Positions 50,673 to 63,604 of a DNA stretch of 64,000 bases are shown one piece after another (position 1 is the first letter of the stretch; every line of letters begins with the position of its first letter). The notes below the pieces were generated by a model, which saw nothing but the letters and a program-made list of their open reading frames with translations, was not told the DNA's origin and did not search any database. The stretch lies in NCBI RefSeq assembly GCF_001423425.1, contig NZ_LMNX01000002.1:372001-436000 (forward strand). The letters are read 5' to 3'. The DNA is from Rhizobium sp. Leaf306. Its GTDB lineage: Bacteria; Pseudomonadota; Alphaproteobacteria; Rhizobiales; Rhizobiaceae. Made by a program: the position numbers and the translations under genes.

Positions 50673-52241
50673 TCAGTGTCCCGAGCCGATCGCGCTTTCG
50701 TCGATATGGGCGCGGGCGTAGATCGTGCGGGCGGTCGCTGCGAGGATAAGCAGGACCAGTGAGGCGAGGAGGCAGCAGCTGGCAAAACCCGTCGAGAAGG
50801 ATTGCCGGGCGGCCTCCAGCCAGACCGGGCCTTCGCCTGCCTGAAGAGCGGCGCCACCGAGCCCGCGTGCCGTCTCGACGGCGCCGCCGATTGTCGCCCT
50901 GACCGTCGCGGCCTGGGCCGGGTTAAGGCCGGTTACATCGGCGCCATCCATCAGAATGCGGTAAACCAAAGTGCCGAAGCTGCCGAGAAGGGCGACGCCG
51001 AGAGCGCCGCCGAATTCGGCGCTGGTTTCGGAAATCGCCGAGGCCGAGCCGGAGCGTTCCGGCGGCGCCGTGCCAACGATCAGGCCAGTCGTCGTCAAAA
51101 CGACGGGCACAAAGCCGATGGCGATGAACATGGTCGAGCCGAGGACGCCGTAGAGGCTCTCGGAATAGGCGGCGATCGACATGGACAACATGCCGGCCGC
51201 GTTGATGATGAGACCGATCAGGACGGTGTTGACCGGACCGAACCGGTTGGTGAAACGGTAGGCCTGTAGTGACATGACGGTAAAGACGATCGATGACGGG
51301 ATCGACCAGAGGGCGGCTTCGAGCGGCGACAGGCCGAGCACGAACTGCAGGAAGAGGTTCTGGTAGAGAAACACCCCGAAGACGAAGAACATGCCCGCGA
51401 GATTGACGAGAAGCGAGGCGGTGAAGGCGGGGATGGCAAACAGCTTGAGGTCGATCAGAGGCTGCGTCAGGCGCTTCTGACGGCGGATGAACAGGTAGCC
51501 GAACGCAACGCCGACCGCGATCGGGATCAGATGCTGGCTCTGGAACCCATCTGCCGCCATGTGCTTGAAGCCGTAGATCACCGGCAGCACGGTCGCGAGC
51601 GACAGGACGACGCTGACGAGATCGAGCTTGGCACTTTCCGGGCTTTTGTATTCCGGCAGGAGGAACGGGGCGACGACCAGAAGCACCAGCATGATCGGAA
51701 TGTTGATGAGAAACACCGAGCCCCAGTGAAAATACTGCAGGAGAAAGCCGCCGAGGAGCGGGCCAATTAGTCCGCCCAGTGCGAAAGCTGTTCCCCAGAT
51801 GCCGATCGCCCGGTTTCGCTCGGCTTCGTTCTTGAACAGGTTGACGATCAGCGACAGGGTCGAGGGCGCGATCGTCGCACCGGCGATGCCGAGAAGCGCA
51901 CGGGCTGCGATGAGTTCCTGTGCTGTCGAGGAGAAAGCGGCAAGTGCCGAGGCGATCCCGAAGGCGAATGCGCCGATCAGCAGCACGCGGCGGCGGCCGA
52001 TCCGGTCTCCGAGCGTGCCCATGGTGACAAGAAAGCCCGCGACCATGAAGCCGTAGATATCGTTGATCCAGAGCAGTTCGGACGCCGACGGATCGAGATC
52101 CACAACGATCGCGGGGACGGCGAGAAAAAGGATGGACAAGTCCATCGAGTAGATCAGGCAGGCGATCGACAGGACGCAGGCACCGATCCATTCCCGGCGA
52201 CCGGCAGGCTCGTGGCCCGGATGTTGCGACGGCGTCTGCAT
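50673..52241 (-). CDS. MFS drug/proton antiporter, 14-helix DHA2 family (SmvA-like)
   Basis: The 522-residue protein has about 14 membrane helices. The DHA2 signature is present: YSMDLSILFLAVPAI in helix 1, MGTLGDRIGRRRVLLIGAF between helices 2 and 3, and GIAGATIAPSTLSLIV in helix 4-5. SmvA-type transporters export quaternary ammonium compounds and methyl viologen. The substrate cannot be read from sequence. It is transcribed alone on the minus strand with an open gap of 107 bases to carB's end. Confidence 0.9.
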   Translation of the reverse strand: MQTPSQHPGHEPAGRREWIGACVLSIACLIYSMDLSILFLAVPAIVVDLDPSASELLWINDIYGFMVAGFLVTMGTLGDRIGRRRVLLIGAFAFGIASALAAFSSTAQELIAARALLGIAGATIAPSTLSLIVNLFKNEAERNRAIGIWGTAFALGGLIGPLLGGFLLQYFHWGSVFLINIPIMLVLLVVAPFLLPEYKSPESAKLDLVSVVLSLATVLPVIYGFKHMAADGFQSQHLIPIAVGVAFGYLFIRRQKRLTQPLIDLKLFAIPAFTASLLVNLAGMFFVFGVFLYQNLFLQFVLGLSPLEAALWSIPSSIVFTVMSLQAYRFTNRFGPVNTVLIGLIINAAGMLSMSIAAYSESLYGVLGSTMFIAIGFVPVVLTTTGLIVGTAPPERSGSASAISETSAEFGGALGVALLGSFGTLVYRILMDGADVTGLNPAQAATVRATIGGAVETARGLGGAALQAGEGPVWLEAARQSFSTGFASCCLLASLVLLILAATARTIYARAHIDESAIGSGH

Positions 52242-52316
52242 CGTTCCTCTCCCAGATATCGGCTTGCGGATTTACCGCACGTCTCAGGATCGGGCAACCG
52301 CGGGGGCCAGCAAAGA

Positions 52317-52339
52317 AAACGGGCGCCTGAAGCGCCCGT
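52317..52339 (-). terminator. Terminator of carB
   Basis: An eight-base perfect stem (52319-52326 with 52332-52339) with a five-base loop is followed on the minus strand by TTTTC. It lies about ten bases after the carB stop codon. Confidence 0.88.
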
Positions 52340-52348
52340 CGGAGAGTG

Positions 52349-55837
<3,489 letters not shown>

Positions 55838-56085
55838 GATCTCTATCCACTTTTTTCTGCGCGAAAAACCGGCACGGGGCGTGAAGCTCCGGTCGGGTGG
55901 CGTGCGCATGTTTTTTCTGGCTAGACGCGGCTTATAGGGAAATGTGCCGGGGAACGGAACCCCATAATTGAGCATATCGACAGGAATTGTCCGGATTGGA
56001 CGTTGCACACGCAACATTCGGTGTCAGGCTGGTTTTAACTTTCGACGGATACACTCGTGCTGTTTGTGCAAGGTAGTCTGACGTC

Positions 56086-57099
56086 ATGGATTTGGAACTG
56101 ATCAGGGCGCGGTACGGGTTGCTGTCGCTCACCGTCGCCTCCTATGTGGTGGCTTTCGGATTGGCGCAGATTACCGGACTGAAAGTGGATTATGCCGGCG
56201 TCGGCAGGTCCGCCGGTTACTTTGTCGCATTGCTCGTCGTCGTCGGGTTTTACTGTCACGTCCGCAAGCTGAATGCGATGACGTTCGTTCTCGAAACGGT
56301 CACCTGTACTCTGCTTCTCATCGTGCCGGTACTCGTCTCTACCTATCTCAGCATCCGGGTCGGCATGCCGACTGCGGACGCGGTGCTTATGTCGTGGGAT
56401 GCGGCACTTGGCCTGTCATGGCGAGGGTTCATAGCATTTGTTGATGCAAGGCCGTTGCTGGCTGAGATCCTCGGCCTCGCGTACCTGTCGTTTTCGTTCC
56501 AGTTGCTCCTGATTCCGGTCGTCCTCATCGCGACGGGTCGTCCTCTGCGTGCCTATCAGATGGCGATTGCATACGCGGTGCTATGCTACATCTCGAGCGT
56601 GATATCGATCTGGTTTCCAGCACTTGGAGCCTATGTCGTCTACGGTGTCGAGCCAGAGCAACTGACAAGCATCAACGCGTATTTCAGCTTTTTCTTTCTC
56701 GATCAGTTCAATGCCTTGAGGACAGATCCTGATTTCATTTTCAGAATGGAGGAGGTCGCCGGCATTTTGACATTCCCATCCGTGCACGCCGCGGTCGCCG
56801 CACTTTGCGCCTGGGCCGCATGGGATCTTAGATTTGCGCGCTATCCGATGATGGTGATCAACATCCTGATGGCTGTTGCGGCTGTTTCGCATGCCAGTCA
56901 TTATTTTGTCGATGTGCTGGCAGGCGGGGTCGTCGCCGGCGTTTCCATCGTTGCCGTCAAACGGCTGACACGGGGACCAAACAGATCGCCGGTAATGGAA
57001 AACCAGGCTCTGTCACAGCCTCGACGAGACCCGTTTCCGAACCACGATCGTACCGTTTGCTCCCGTCCTGACATGGACAGGCCTGATTTGCCGCTCTAA
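56086..57099 (+). CDS. PAP2-superfamily membrane protein (inositolphosphotransferase-like)
   Basis: The 337-residue protein has about eight membrane helices. The active-site pattern is that of the PAP2_3 branch (AUR1-like): FPSVHAA in place of PSGH and HASHYFVDVLAGG in place of the SRxxxxxHxxxD motif; the first KXXXXXXRP motif of soluble PAP2 enzymes was not seen. It may act on a phospholipid head group or polyprenyl phosphate in the inner membrane. It stands alone with the MFS gene 71 bases downstream on the same strand. Confidence 0.8.
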   Translation: MDLELIRARYGLLSLTVASYVVAFGLAQITGLKVDYAGVGRSAGYFVALLVVVGFYCHVRKLNAMTFVLETVTCTLLLIVPVLVSTYLSIRVGMPTADAVLMSWDAALGLSWRGFIAFVDARPLLAEILGLAYLSFSFQLLLIPVVLIATGRPLRAYQMAIAYAVLCYISSVISIWFPALGAYVVYGVEPEQLTSINAYFSFFFLDQFNALRTDPDFIFRMEEVAGILTFPSVHAAVAALCAWAAWDLRFARYPMMVINILMAVAAVSHASHYFVDVLAGGVVAGVSIVAVKRLTRGPNRSPVMENQALSQPRRDPFPNHDRTVCSRPDMDRPDLPL

Positions 57100-57170
57100 T
57101 CCTTGGCATACGTCAATATTTGCAGCGGCAACGATCCTTGAAGGACGAACACCCGCGCGGAGGAGCCCCG

Positions 57171-58418
57171 ATGGCGGATGCCACGTCCAGACCCGTTGAT
57201 GCAGCTGCAACCGTGCAGCCGGAAAATTCGGCTTCCGCCGCCCAGGCGGACAAGACGGTGATGCCGATCATTTTTGCGGTCAGCTTCTGCCATATGCTCA
57301 ACGACATCATGCAGTCGATGATCTCGGCGATCTATCCGATGCTCAAGGCCGACTACAATCTCGACTTCTGGCAGATCGGCATTCTGACGCTGGCCTTCCA
57401 GTGCACCGCATCGCTGCTGCAGCCGGTGATCGGCATCATCACCGATAAGAAGCCGTTTCCGTACTCGCTGCCGATCGGCATGGGGGCGACGTTTGTGGGG
57501 CTGTTTCTGCTCGCCGGTTCGCATGTCTATCTGATGCTTGTGGTGGCGGCTGCGCTGATCGGCATCGGCTCAGCGGTGTTTCATCCGGAATCGTCGCGGG
57601 TGGCGAGGCTTGCGTCCGGCGGGCGCTATGGTTTTGCGCAGGCGACCTTTCAGGTGGGCGGCAATTTCGGACAGGCGATCGGGCCGCTGCTGGCCGCCTT
57701 CATCATCGTGCCGATGGGGCAGGGCAGCGTCGCCTGGTTTTCGGCAATCGCGCTGCTCGGCATCGTGATCCTCTCCTGGGTCGCGCGCTGGTACAAGGCG
57801 CATATGCTGGCCAACAAGGGGCGCAAGAAGAGCCTCGGTATTCACAGCCTGCCGCGTCGCACGGTGATGGTGGCACTGGTCGTGCTGGCGATCCTGACGT
57901 TTTCGAAGAACATCTACATGGCGGCAATCGGCAGCTATTACACGTTCTTCGTTATCGAGCGCTTTGGCGTCACCGTGCAGTCGTCGCAGATCATGCTGTT
58001 CGTCTTTCTGGGCGCGACGGCGCTGGGCACGTTGATCGGCGGTCCGATCGGCGACCGGTTCGGCTCCAAGGTGGTGATCTGGATCTCCATTCTCGGCGTG
58101 CTGCCGTTCACGCTGGCGATGCCGTTCGCCAATTTACCGATGACGATCGTGCTGTCGGGTATCGTTGGGCTGCTGATGGCGTCGTCTTTCCCGGCCATCA
58201 TCGTCCTGGCGCAGGAGCTGGTCCCTGGCCGGGTGGGAATGATCGCCGGCATCTTCTTCGGGCTCGCTTTCGGCATGGGTGGCATCGCCGCCGCCGTGCT
58301 CGGCATCATCGCCGACCACAGGGGCATCAGTTTTGTCTATTCCATCTGCGCCGTCCTGCCGGCGATTGGCCTTCTCACCGTGTTCCTGCCCAGCAAGGCG
58401 CAGCTGAGGGTCGCCTGA
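57171..58418 (+). CDS. fsr: MFS transporter, fosmidomycin resistance family
   Basis: From the ATG at 57171 (GGAGG eight bases upstream) the protein is 415 residues with twelve membrane helices. It has the Fsr start SFCHMLNDIMQSMISAIYPM, PFPYSLPIGMGATFVG, GSAVFHPESSRVARLASGGR, and the FQVGGNFGQAIGPL segment of the family. Fsr of E. coli exports fosmidomycin; the natural substrate is not known. It follows the PAP2-like gene and precedes the metallopeptidase. Confidence 0.93.
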   Translation: MADATSRPVDAAATVQPENSASAAQADKTVMPIIFAVSFCHMLNDIMQSMISAIYPMLKADYNLDFWQIGILTLAFQCTASLLQPVIGIITDKKPFPYSLPIGMGATFVGLFLLAGSHVYLMLVVAAALIGIGSAVFHPESSRVARLASGGRYGFAQATFQVGGNFGQAIGPLLAAFIIVPMGQGSVAWFSAIALLGIVILSWVARWYKAHMLANKGRKKSLGIHSLPRRTVMVALVVLAILTFSKNIYMAAIGSYYTFFVIERFGVTVQSSQIMLFVFLGATALGTLIGGPIGDRFGSKVVIWISILGVLPFTLAMPFANLPMTIVLSGIVGLLMASSFPAIIVLAQELVPGRVGMIAGIFFGLAFGMGGIAAAVLGIIADHRGISFVYSICAVLPAIGLLTVFLPSKAQLRVA

Positions 58419-58518
58419 GCCAACAGCCTGACATCCCGACATGGATATTTGGCGGGCCTGTTCTATATCGTCGTCAAGGATCATTTCCGACCGAATAGAT
58501 TAGAACCTGGGGTGCGAT

Positions 58519-59415
58519 ATGGAATGGAAAGGGCGTCGGCAATCCGACAATGTCGAGGATCAACGGGGTGCCTCGATGGGTGGCCGCGGTGGCGGTTTCC
58601 GCATCCCGATCGGTGGCGGCGGACGTGGCGGTGGTGGATTGAGCATCGGCGGCATCGTCGTCGTGCTGATCATCTGCTGGGTCACGGGCATCAATCCGCT
58701 GACGCTTCTGTCGGGCGGCGATACCAGCATGGATACGGGCACCAGCACCACGCAGCAGGCGCCGCGTACGCCGGCTGAAGACGAGATGACCGGTTTCGTC
58801 CGCACCGTCCTTGCTGATACCGAAGACACCTGGAACGAAATCTTCCAGAGCAACGGCGCTCGTTACGAGGAGCCGACGCTGGTTCTCTTCGGCGGTCAGG
58901 TTCGGTCTGCCTGCGGTTTTGCGTCGTCGGCAAGCGGCCCGTTCTACTGCCCGGGTGACCGCAAGGTTTATCTGGATACGGAGTTCTTCAAGGAACTCAG
59001 CCAGCGGCTTGGGGCCGGAGGCGATTTTGCCGAGGCCTATGTGGTCGCGCATGAAGTCGGGCATCACGTCCAGAACCTGCTCGGCGTATTGCCGAAATTC
59101 AACCAGGCGCGGCAGAATATGAGCGAGACCGAGGCCAACCGCATGTCGGTTCGCGTCGAGCTTCAGGCGGACTGCTTTGCCGGCGTGTGGGGCAAGCGGA
59201 CCCAGCAGAAGGGCTTTCTCGAAAGCGGCGATCTGGAGGAGGCTCTGAACGCCGCCCAGCAGATCGGAGACGACACGCTGCAGAAGCGCAGTCAGGGTTA
59301 TGTCGTCCCGGAAAGCTTCAACCACGGCACCTCGCAGCAGCGGATGCGCTGGTTCAAGCAGGGCTTCGACACCGGCGACATGAAGGCCTGCGACACGTTC
59401 TCGGGCAATGTCTGA
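58519..59415 (+). CDS. ypfJ: YpfJ-family neutral zinc metallopeptidase
   Basis: The 298-residue protein has a Gly-rich cytoplasmic N-terminus (GGRGGGFRIPIGGGGRGGGG), one membrane segment (about 40-60), and a zinc metallopeptidase domain with VVAHEVGHHVQNLLG (HExxH) and ELQADCFAGVWG, which carries the third ligand. It belongs to the KPN_02809/YpfJ family, found in many proteobacteria; its substrate is unknown. The active domain should face the periplasm. It is monocistronic. Confidence 0.92.
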   Translation: MEWKGRRQSDNVEDQRGASMGGRGGGFRIPIGGGGRGGGGLSIGGIVVVLIICWVTGINPLTLLSGGDTSMDTGTSTTQQAPRTPAEDEMTGFVRTVLADTEDTWNEIFQSNGARYEEPTLVLFGGQVRSACGFASSASGPFYCPGDRKVYLDTEFFKELSQRLGAGGDFAEAYVVAHEVGHHVQNLLGVLPKFNQARQNMSETEANRMSVRVELQADCFAGVWGKRTQQKGFLESGDLEEALNAAQQIGDDTLQKRSQGYVVPESFNHGTSQQRMRWFKQGFDTGDMKACDTFSGNV

Positions 59416-59423
59416 GCAGTGAT

Positions 59424-59449
59424 CTCTGCTGCTCCGGCGAGCAGCAGAG
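59424..59449. repeat. Perfect 11-bp inverted repeat after the metallopeptidase gene
   Basis: Arms 59424-59434 and 59439-59449 are exact inverted repeats around CGGC, eight bases after the stop. There is no T run on either side, so factor-independent termination is doubtful; it may stabilise the mRNA 3' end. Confidence 0.6.
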
Positions 59450-59796
59450 CCGTGACTGAGAGATCAATCTTCGAAAAATCGTGTGGGCGGCGAAACCGAT
59501 CGCCCGCACTTTCTCGGTTTGGGCGTGCTAGACTCCGCAAAGCCGGGACCTATGCCGGGCTGCATTCGGCACCAGCCCGCGGCGATGGACAAGGCCGAGA
59601 ATCCTTGCCGCACCATCCTCCCATCGATCGGTCCGTCAGACCTGTCACGTCACCCATCAACGTTGGTGAACTTCGCCCTACAATTTTTGCTGGATCGGTG
59701 CCGAGCCTTGATGAACCCCGATGCCTTCTTTATAGGCAGGGTACCGTGCCGCTGACCGTTTCTGGAAGCGGCTTTTTCCATTTGTAGGATTTATCG
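59450..59796. other. Intergenic region before the MATE gene
   Basis: About 350 bases with no supported gene. The short reading frames here have no family features. It must contain the promoter of the MATE transporter, for which no strong -35/-10 pair was found. Confidence 0.5.
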
Positions 59797-61212
59797 ATGT
59801 CGGGCTTGCCGAACACTGCCGGTGCATCTGCGCCGCATGACGCCGTCATTACGGATCGTTCCTGGTCGTCGCATCTGCGCGGCACGTTTGCGCTCGGCAT
59901 CCCGCTGGTGGGAGCCCAGCTTGCGCAGATGGCGATCCATACGACCGACGTCATTCTGGTCGGCTGGCTTGGGACGACCGAACTGGCCTCCGTGGTCATC
60001 GCAACGCAGCTGTTTTTCGTCGTGTTCATCTTTGGCACCGGGTTTACCAGTGCCGTCGTGCCGCTGGTTGCGCAGGCGCTCGGCCACGGCGACAGGATCG
60101 GCGTGCGCCGGTCGGTGCGCATGGGGCTGTGGGTGGTGATTGCCTATTGCACGGTTGTCGCGCCGCTGCTCTGGTTTAGCGAACCGATGCTGCTCGGCCT
60201 CGGTCAGGCGCCCGATGTCGCGGCCAATGCGCAGAGCTATCTGCGCATTGCGCAATGGGGCATGTTCCCGGCGCTCGGACTGATGGCTCTGCGCAGCTTC
60301 GTGACCGGATTGGAGAAGGGCGGGATCGTTCTCTACATCACGATCGGCATGTTCATCATGAACGCGATTGTCGCCTATCTGCTGATCTTCGGCCATTACG
60401 GAGCGCCGCAGCTGGGTCTTCATGGCGCGGCGATCGCTGCTGTGTCCGCCAACCTAGTCGGCTTCCTGATCGCGATTGCCTATGTGCAGGCGCAGCCCGC
60501 CATGCGCGCTTACGAACTCTTCGTGCGCTTCTGGAAGCCTGACTGGTCGATGGTTCGGGAAGTCTTCCTGCTCGGACTGCCGATCAGCTTCACGATCCTT
60601 GCCGAAACCAGCCTGTTTGCGGCGGCTTCGCTGATGATGGGCAGTATCGGCAAGCTCGAGCTTGCCGCCCATGGGATTGCGCTGCAGCTTGCCTCGATCG
60701 CCTTCATGGTGCCGCTGGGTCTGGCGCAGGTTGCAACGGTTCGGGTCGGTCTTGCCAACGGTCGTGGCGACATGGTCGGTGTTCGAAGGGCCGGCGGGGC
60801 CGTGCTGATCGTCAGCATCATCTTCACGGCGATCGGCGGTGTCCTTTACGCCGTGATGCCGGGCGCGCTTGCGGGGCTTTTCCTCGACACCAGCCAGCCG
60901 GACGCCGCTGCGGTGCTCGCGCTCGCCACACCGCTGATTGTCATTGCCGGCATCTTCCAGCTGGTGGACGGGCTGCAGGCCGTGGGGGCCGGACTTTTGC
61001 GCGGATTGAAGGATACGAAAGTGCCGATGCTTCTGGCGCTGATCGCCTACTGGCCGATCGGCTTCGTCTGCGCCTGGGTGTTCGCATTTCCACTCGGCTA
61101 TCGCGGCGAGGGTGTCTGGTTCGGTTTCGTGATCGGCCTTGCCGCCGCAGCTCTCTTCCTGTGCGGACGGTTCTGGATTCTTTTGCAGCGCCATAAGCAA
61201 ATGGCCCGCTGA
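59797..61212 (+). CDS. MATE-family multidrug/Na+ or H+ antiporter (NorM-like)
   Basis: The 471-residue protein has twelve membrane helices in two repeats, each starting with a MATE-type helix 1: GIPLVGAQLAQMAIHTTDVI and LGLPISFTILAETSLFAAAS. It also has LRSFVTGLEK, MVPLGLAQVATVRVG and GAGLLRGLKDTKVP, typical of NorM. MATE exporters expel cationic drugs or metabolites; the substrate here is unknown. It converges with carA (42 bases). Confidence 0.92.
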   Translation: MSGLPNTAGASAPHDAVITDRSWSSHLRGTFALGIPLVGAQLAQMAIHTTDVILVGWLGTTELASVVIATQLFFVVFIFGTGFTSAVVPLVAQALGHGDRIGVRRSVRMGLWVVIAYCTVVAPLLWFSEPMLLGLGQAPDVAANAQSYLRIAQWGMFPALGLMALRSFVTGLEKGGIVLYITIGMFIMNAIVAYLLIFGHYGAPQLGLHGAAIAAVSANLVGFLIAIAYVQAQPAMRAYELFVRFWKPDWSMVREVFLLGLPISFTILAETSLFAAASLMMGSIGKLELAAHGIALQLASIAFMVPLGLAQVATVRVGLANGRGDMVGVRRAGGAVLIVSIIFTAIGGVLYAVMPGALAGLFLDTSQPDAAAVLALATPLIVIAGIFQLVDGLQAVGAGLLRGLKDTKVPMLLALIAYWPIGFVCAWVFAFPLGYRGEGVWFGFVIGLAAAALFLCGRFWILLQRHKQMAR

Positions 61213-61254
61213 GAGCAGCGAGCCATCGGATTGAAACCGTGACTTGAGAAGGTT

Positions 61255-62460
61255 TTAGCGCTCTGCGAGCGCTGCCTCTCCCTTGTTCTCGCGCACCATG
61301 TTGATGAAGCGGCGGAACAGGTAGTGGCTGTCCTGCGGACCGGGCGATGCTTCCGGGTGATGCTGGACCGAGAAGACCGGCTTGCCGGACAGACGCAGAC
61401 CGCAATTGGTGCCGTCGAACAGCGAAATGTGAGTCTCCTCAACACCCTGCGGCAGCGACTTCGAGTCGACCGCGAAGCCGTGGTTCATCGACACGATCTC
61501 CACCTTGCCGGTCGTGTGATCCTTGACCGGGTGGTTGGCGCCGTGATGACCCTGGTGCATCTTTTCGGTCGTGGCGCCGAGTGCGAGGCCGAGGATCTGG
61601 TGGCCGAGGCAGATGCCGAAGGTCGGAATGTCGGTCTTGACGATGTCCTGGATGACGGGGACAGCGTAGGCGCCGGTGGCTGCCGGATCGCCCGGGCCGT
61701 TCGAAAGGAAGATGCCGTCCGGCTTCAGGGCCAGAATGTCTTCCGACGAGGTCTGTGCCGGCACGACCGTGACCTTGCAGTCGAGGCCGGTGAAGAGGCG
61801 CAGGATGTTGCGCTTCACGCCGTAGTCGATGCAGACGATGTGATACTTGGCGTCTTCGGCCTTCAGCTCTTCGGAACCTTCGTTCCAGACCCAGGGCTTT
61901 TCGGTCCACTGCGACGACTGGCCGGAGGTCGCTTCCTTGGCGAGGTCGAGACCTTCGAGACCACTCCAGGCCTTGGCTTCCGCCTTCAGCGCTTCGATGT
62001 CGAAATTGCCGTTCGGATCATGGGCGATCACGGCGTTCGGGGCACCGTTCTGGCGGATCCAGGCGGTCAGCGCGCGTGTGTCGATACCAGAGAGGCCAAT
62101 GACGCCGCGGCTCTTCAGCCAGGCGTCGAGATCCTTTGCCGAGCGGTAGTTCGACGGTTGGGTGATATCGGCCTTGAAGATCGTGCCGACGGCGCCGCGG
62201 CGGGCAGCGGGCGTCAGGTCTTCGATGTCCTCGTCATTGGTGCCGATATTGCCGATATGCGGGAAGGTGAAGGTGACGATCTGGCTGAGATAGGACGGAT
62301 CGGTCAGAATTTCCTGGTAGCCGGTGAGGGCGGTGTTGAACACCACTTCGGCGGTGACCTTGCCGGTCGCGCCGATGCCTGTTCCTTCAATCACGGTTCC
62401 GTCGGCAAGCACGAGAACGGCGGTGGGTTTTTTCGTGGTCCAAGGGGTGGTCGCGGTCAT
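61255..62460 (-). CDS. carA: Carbamoyl-phosphate synthase small subunit
   Basis: From the ATG at 62460 (AAGG six bases upstream) the protein is 401 residues. The N-terminal half has LADGTVIEGTGIGATGKVT and GYQEILTDPSYLSQIVTFT; the C-terminal glutamine amidotransferase has the nucleophile Cys in FGICLGHQILGLALGA and the His/Glu of VQHHPEASPGP. It supplies ammonia from glutamine to CarB. carA and carB are separated by six genes, which is common in alphaproteobacteria. Both lie on the minus strand. Confidence 0.97.
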   Translation of the reverse strand: MTATTPWTTKKPTAVLVLADGTVIEGTGIGATGKVTAEVVFNTALTGYQEILTDPSYLSQIVTFTFPHIGNIGTNDEDIEDLTPAARRGAVGTIFKADITQPSNYRSAKDLDAWLKSRGVIGLSGIDTRALTAWIRQNGAPNAVIAHDPNGNFDIEALKAEAKAWSGLEGLDLAKEATSGQSSQWTEKPWVWNEGSEELKAEDAKYHIVCIDYGVKRNILRLFTGLDCKVTVVPAQTSSEDILALKPDGIFLSNGPGDPAATGAYAVPVIQDIVKTDIPTFGICLGHQILGLALGATTEKMHQGHHGANHPVKDHTTGKVEIVSMNHGFAVDSKSLPQGVEETHISLFDGTNCGLRLSGKPVFSVQHHPEASPGPQDSHYLFRRFINMVRENKGEAALAER

Positions 62461-62589
62461 ATCCATCCTTCTGCCCCAGCGGCCCGTTTCCCGGAGAGGA
62501 AAACAGGGTGTCGAGGTCATCTCTCGTCGCAGAAAAGGGCGCGCGGAAACCCGCTTGCGGCCCACTATCCAATTGTTGTGCAGGTCCTC

Positions 62590-62618
62590 GACATAAACAA
62601 GGCAGAACAGCGGGTCAA
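62590..62618 (-). promoter_or_regulatory. Predicted carA promoter
   Basis: On the minus strand TTGACC (62613-62618) and TATGTC (62590-62595) are 17 bases apart. RNA would begin near 62583, giving a leader of about 120 bases before the carA ATG. Confidence 0.6.
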
Positions 62619-62686
62619 TTGCAGTTTATGAGAAAGCTGGGCGCAAAGACCGGCAATCGGTGAGTTTTGCCGTGTCGGCAAAACGT

Positions 62687-62715
62687 TTGATCGCCGTTCA
62701 CGCTTGTTCTATGAC
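62687..62715 (+). promoter_or_regulatory. Predicted promoter of the YqeY gene
   Basis: TTGATC (62687-62692) and TATGAC (62710-62715) are spaced 17 bases. RNA would start near 62722, about 46 bases before the ATG at 62768. The promoter is divergent from the carA promoter. Confidence 0.6.
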
Positions 62716-62767
62716 GTCGCAAAAGATCGGTCCGCTGCGGATCGAGTGACGTTCAAGGAGACAGGCC

Positions 62768-63220
62768 ATGTTGCGCGAGAAGCTTTCCGAAGCGATGAAG
62801 GAAGCGATGAAGGCGAAGGAAACCCGCAGGCTTTCGACCGTGCGGCTGATCCAGACCGCCATCAAGGACCGTGACATCGCCAATCGCGGCACCGGCAAGG
62901 ACGCTGCCACTGACGACGAAATCCTGCAGATCCTGCAGAAGATGGTGAAGCAGCGCGAGGAGTCGGCGAAGATCTACGAAGACAACGCCCGCCCGGAACT
63001 TGCAGCGCAGGAACGCGAAGAGATCGCCGTCATCAAATCCTTCATGCCGGAACAGATTTCCGACGAGAAGGCGAGCGAGATCGTCGCTTCCGTCATCGCC
63101 GAGATCGGTGCTGCTGGAATGAAGGACATGGGCAAGGTGATGGCCATTCTGCGCGAACGCTATGCCGGCCAGATGGATTTCGCCAAGGCGTCCGGCACGA
63201 TCAAGGCGCAGCTGAGCTGA
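62768..63220 (+). CDS. GatB/YqeY domain protein
   Basis: The 150-residue protein is a stand-alone YqeY domain: MLREKLSEAMKEAMKAKETR, RLIQTAIKDRDIANR, DEILQILQKMVKQREESA, and FMPEQISDEK with a C-terminal GKVMAILRERYAGQMDFAK. It resembles the tail of the GatB subunit that binds tRNA in amidotransferases. In many proteobacteria it lies next to dnaG, as here. A strong terminator follows. Confidence 0.95.
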   Translation: MLREKLSEAMKEAMKAKETRRLSTVRLIQTAIKDRDIANRGTGKDAATDDEILQILQKMVKQREESAKIYEDNARPELAAQEREEIAVIKSFMPEQISDEKASEIVASVIAEIGAAGMKDMGKVMAILRERYAGQMDFAKASGTIKAQLS

Positions 63221-63246
63221 GGTCTAGCCGCTACGCATAAAACGAG

Positions 63247-63281
63247 AAAGGCGGGAAGTCCTTCATGGAGTTCCCGCCTTT
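63247..63281 (+). terminator. Terminator after the YqeY gene
   Basis: An 11-bp perfect stem (63247-63257 with 63271-63281) with a 13-base loop starts with three A and ends in a T run. It lies 27 bases after the stop. Confidence 0.9.
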
Positions 63282-63604
63282 TGCTCTTCTACGCCTCCCA
63301 TCGGCCGACCGCGGACATGCCACCGGTAGGAGAGGACGATCGACCGCAGTCATTGCAGGCAGCCGTCCTGAAGAGCAATCTCAGATGCCGTACCCGCCTG
63401 TCGAGGCGACTGACGGCACGTCTTGTCGGATTCAACGCTATGCAGGGAACCTGCGTATCGCAAGTTACAATTCGTTAATTTCTGTGGGTTGATCGGGTCG
63501 GTGGTCACGGGAGCGGCGGCCTGTGAATAGCGGGCATGATTTGCGGCCGGGCTGGCATTCCTGCGCACTGAGCCTTAATATGGTCTCTGGCCCGCGAGGT
63601 AGAC
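63282..63604. other. Intergenic region before dnaG
   Basis: Some 320 bases without a supported gene. A possible -10 TAATAT (63575-63580) with a weak TGGCAT 17 bases upstream may serve dnaG; both are only moderate matches. The last bases before dnaG contain a GAGG ribosome site. Confidence 0.45.
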
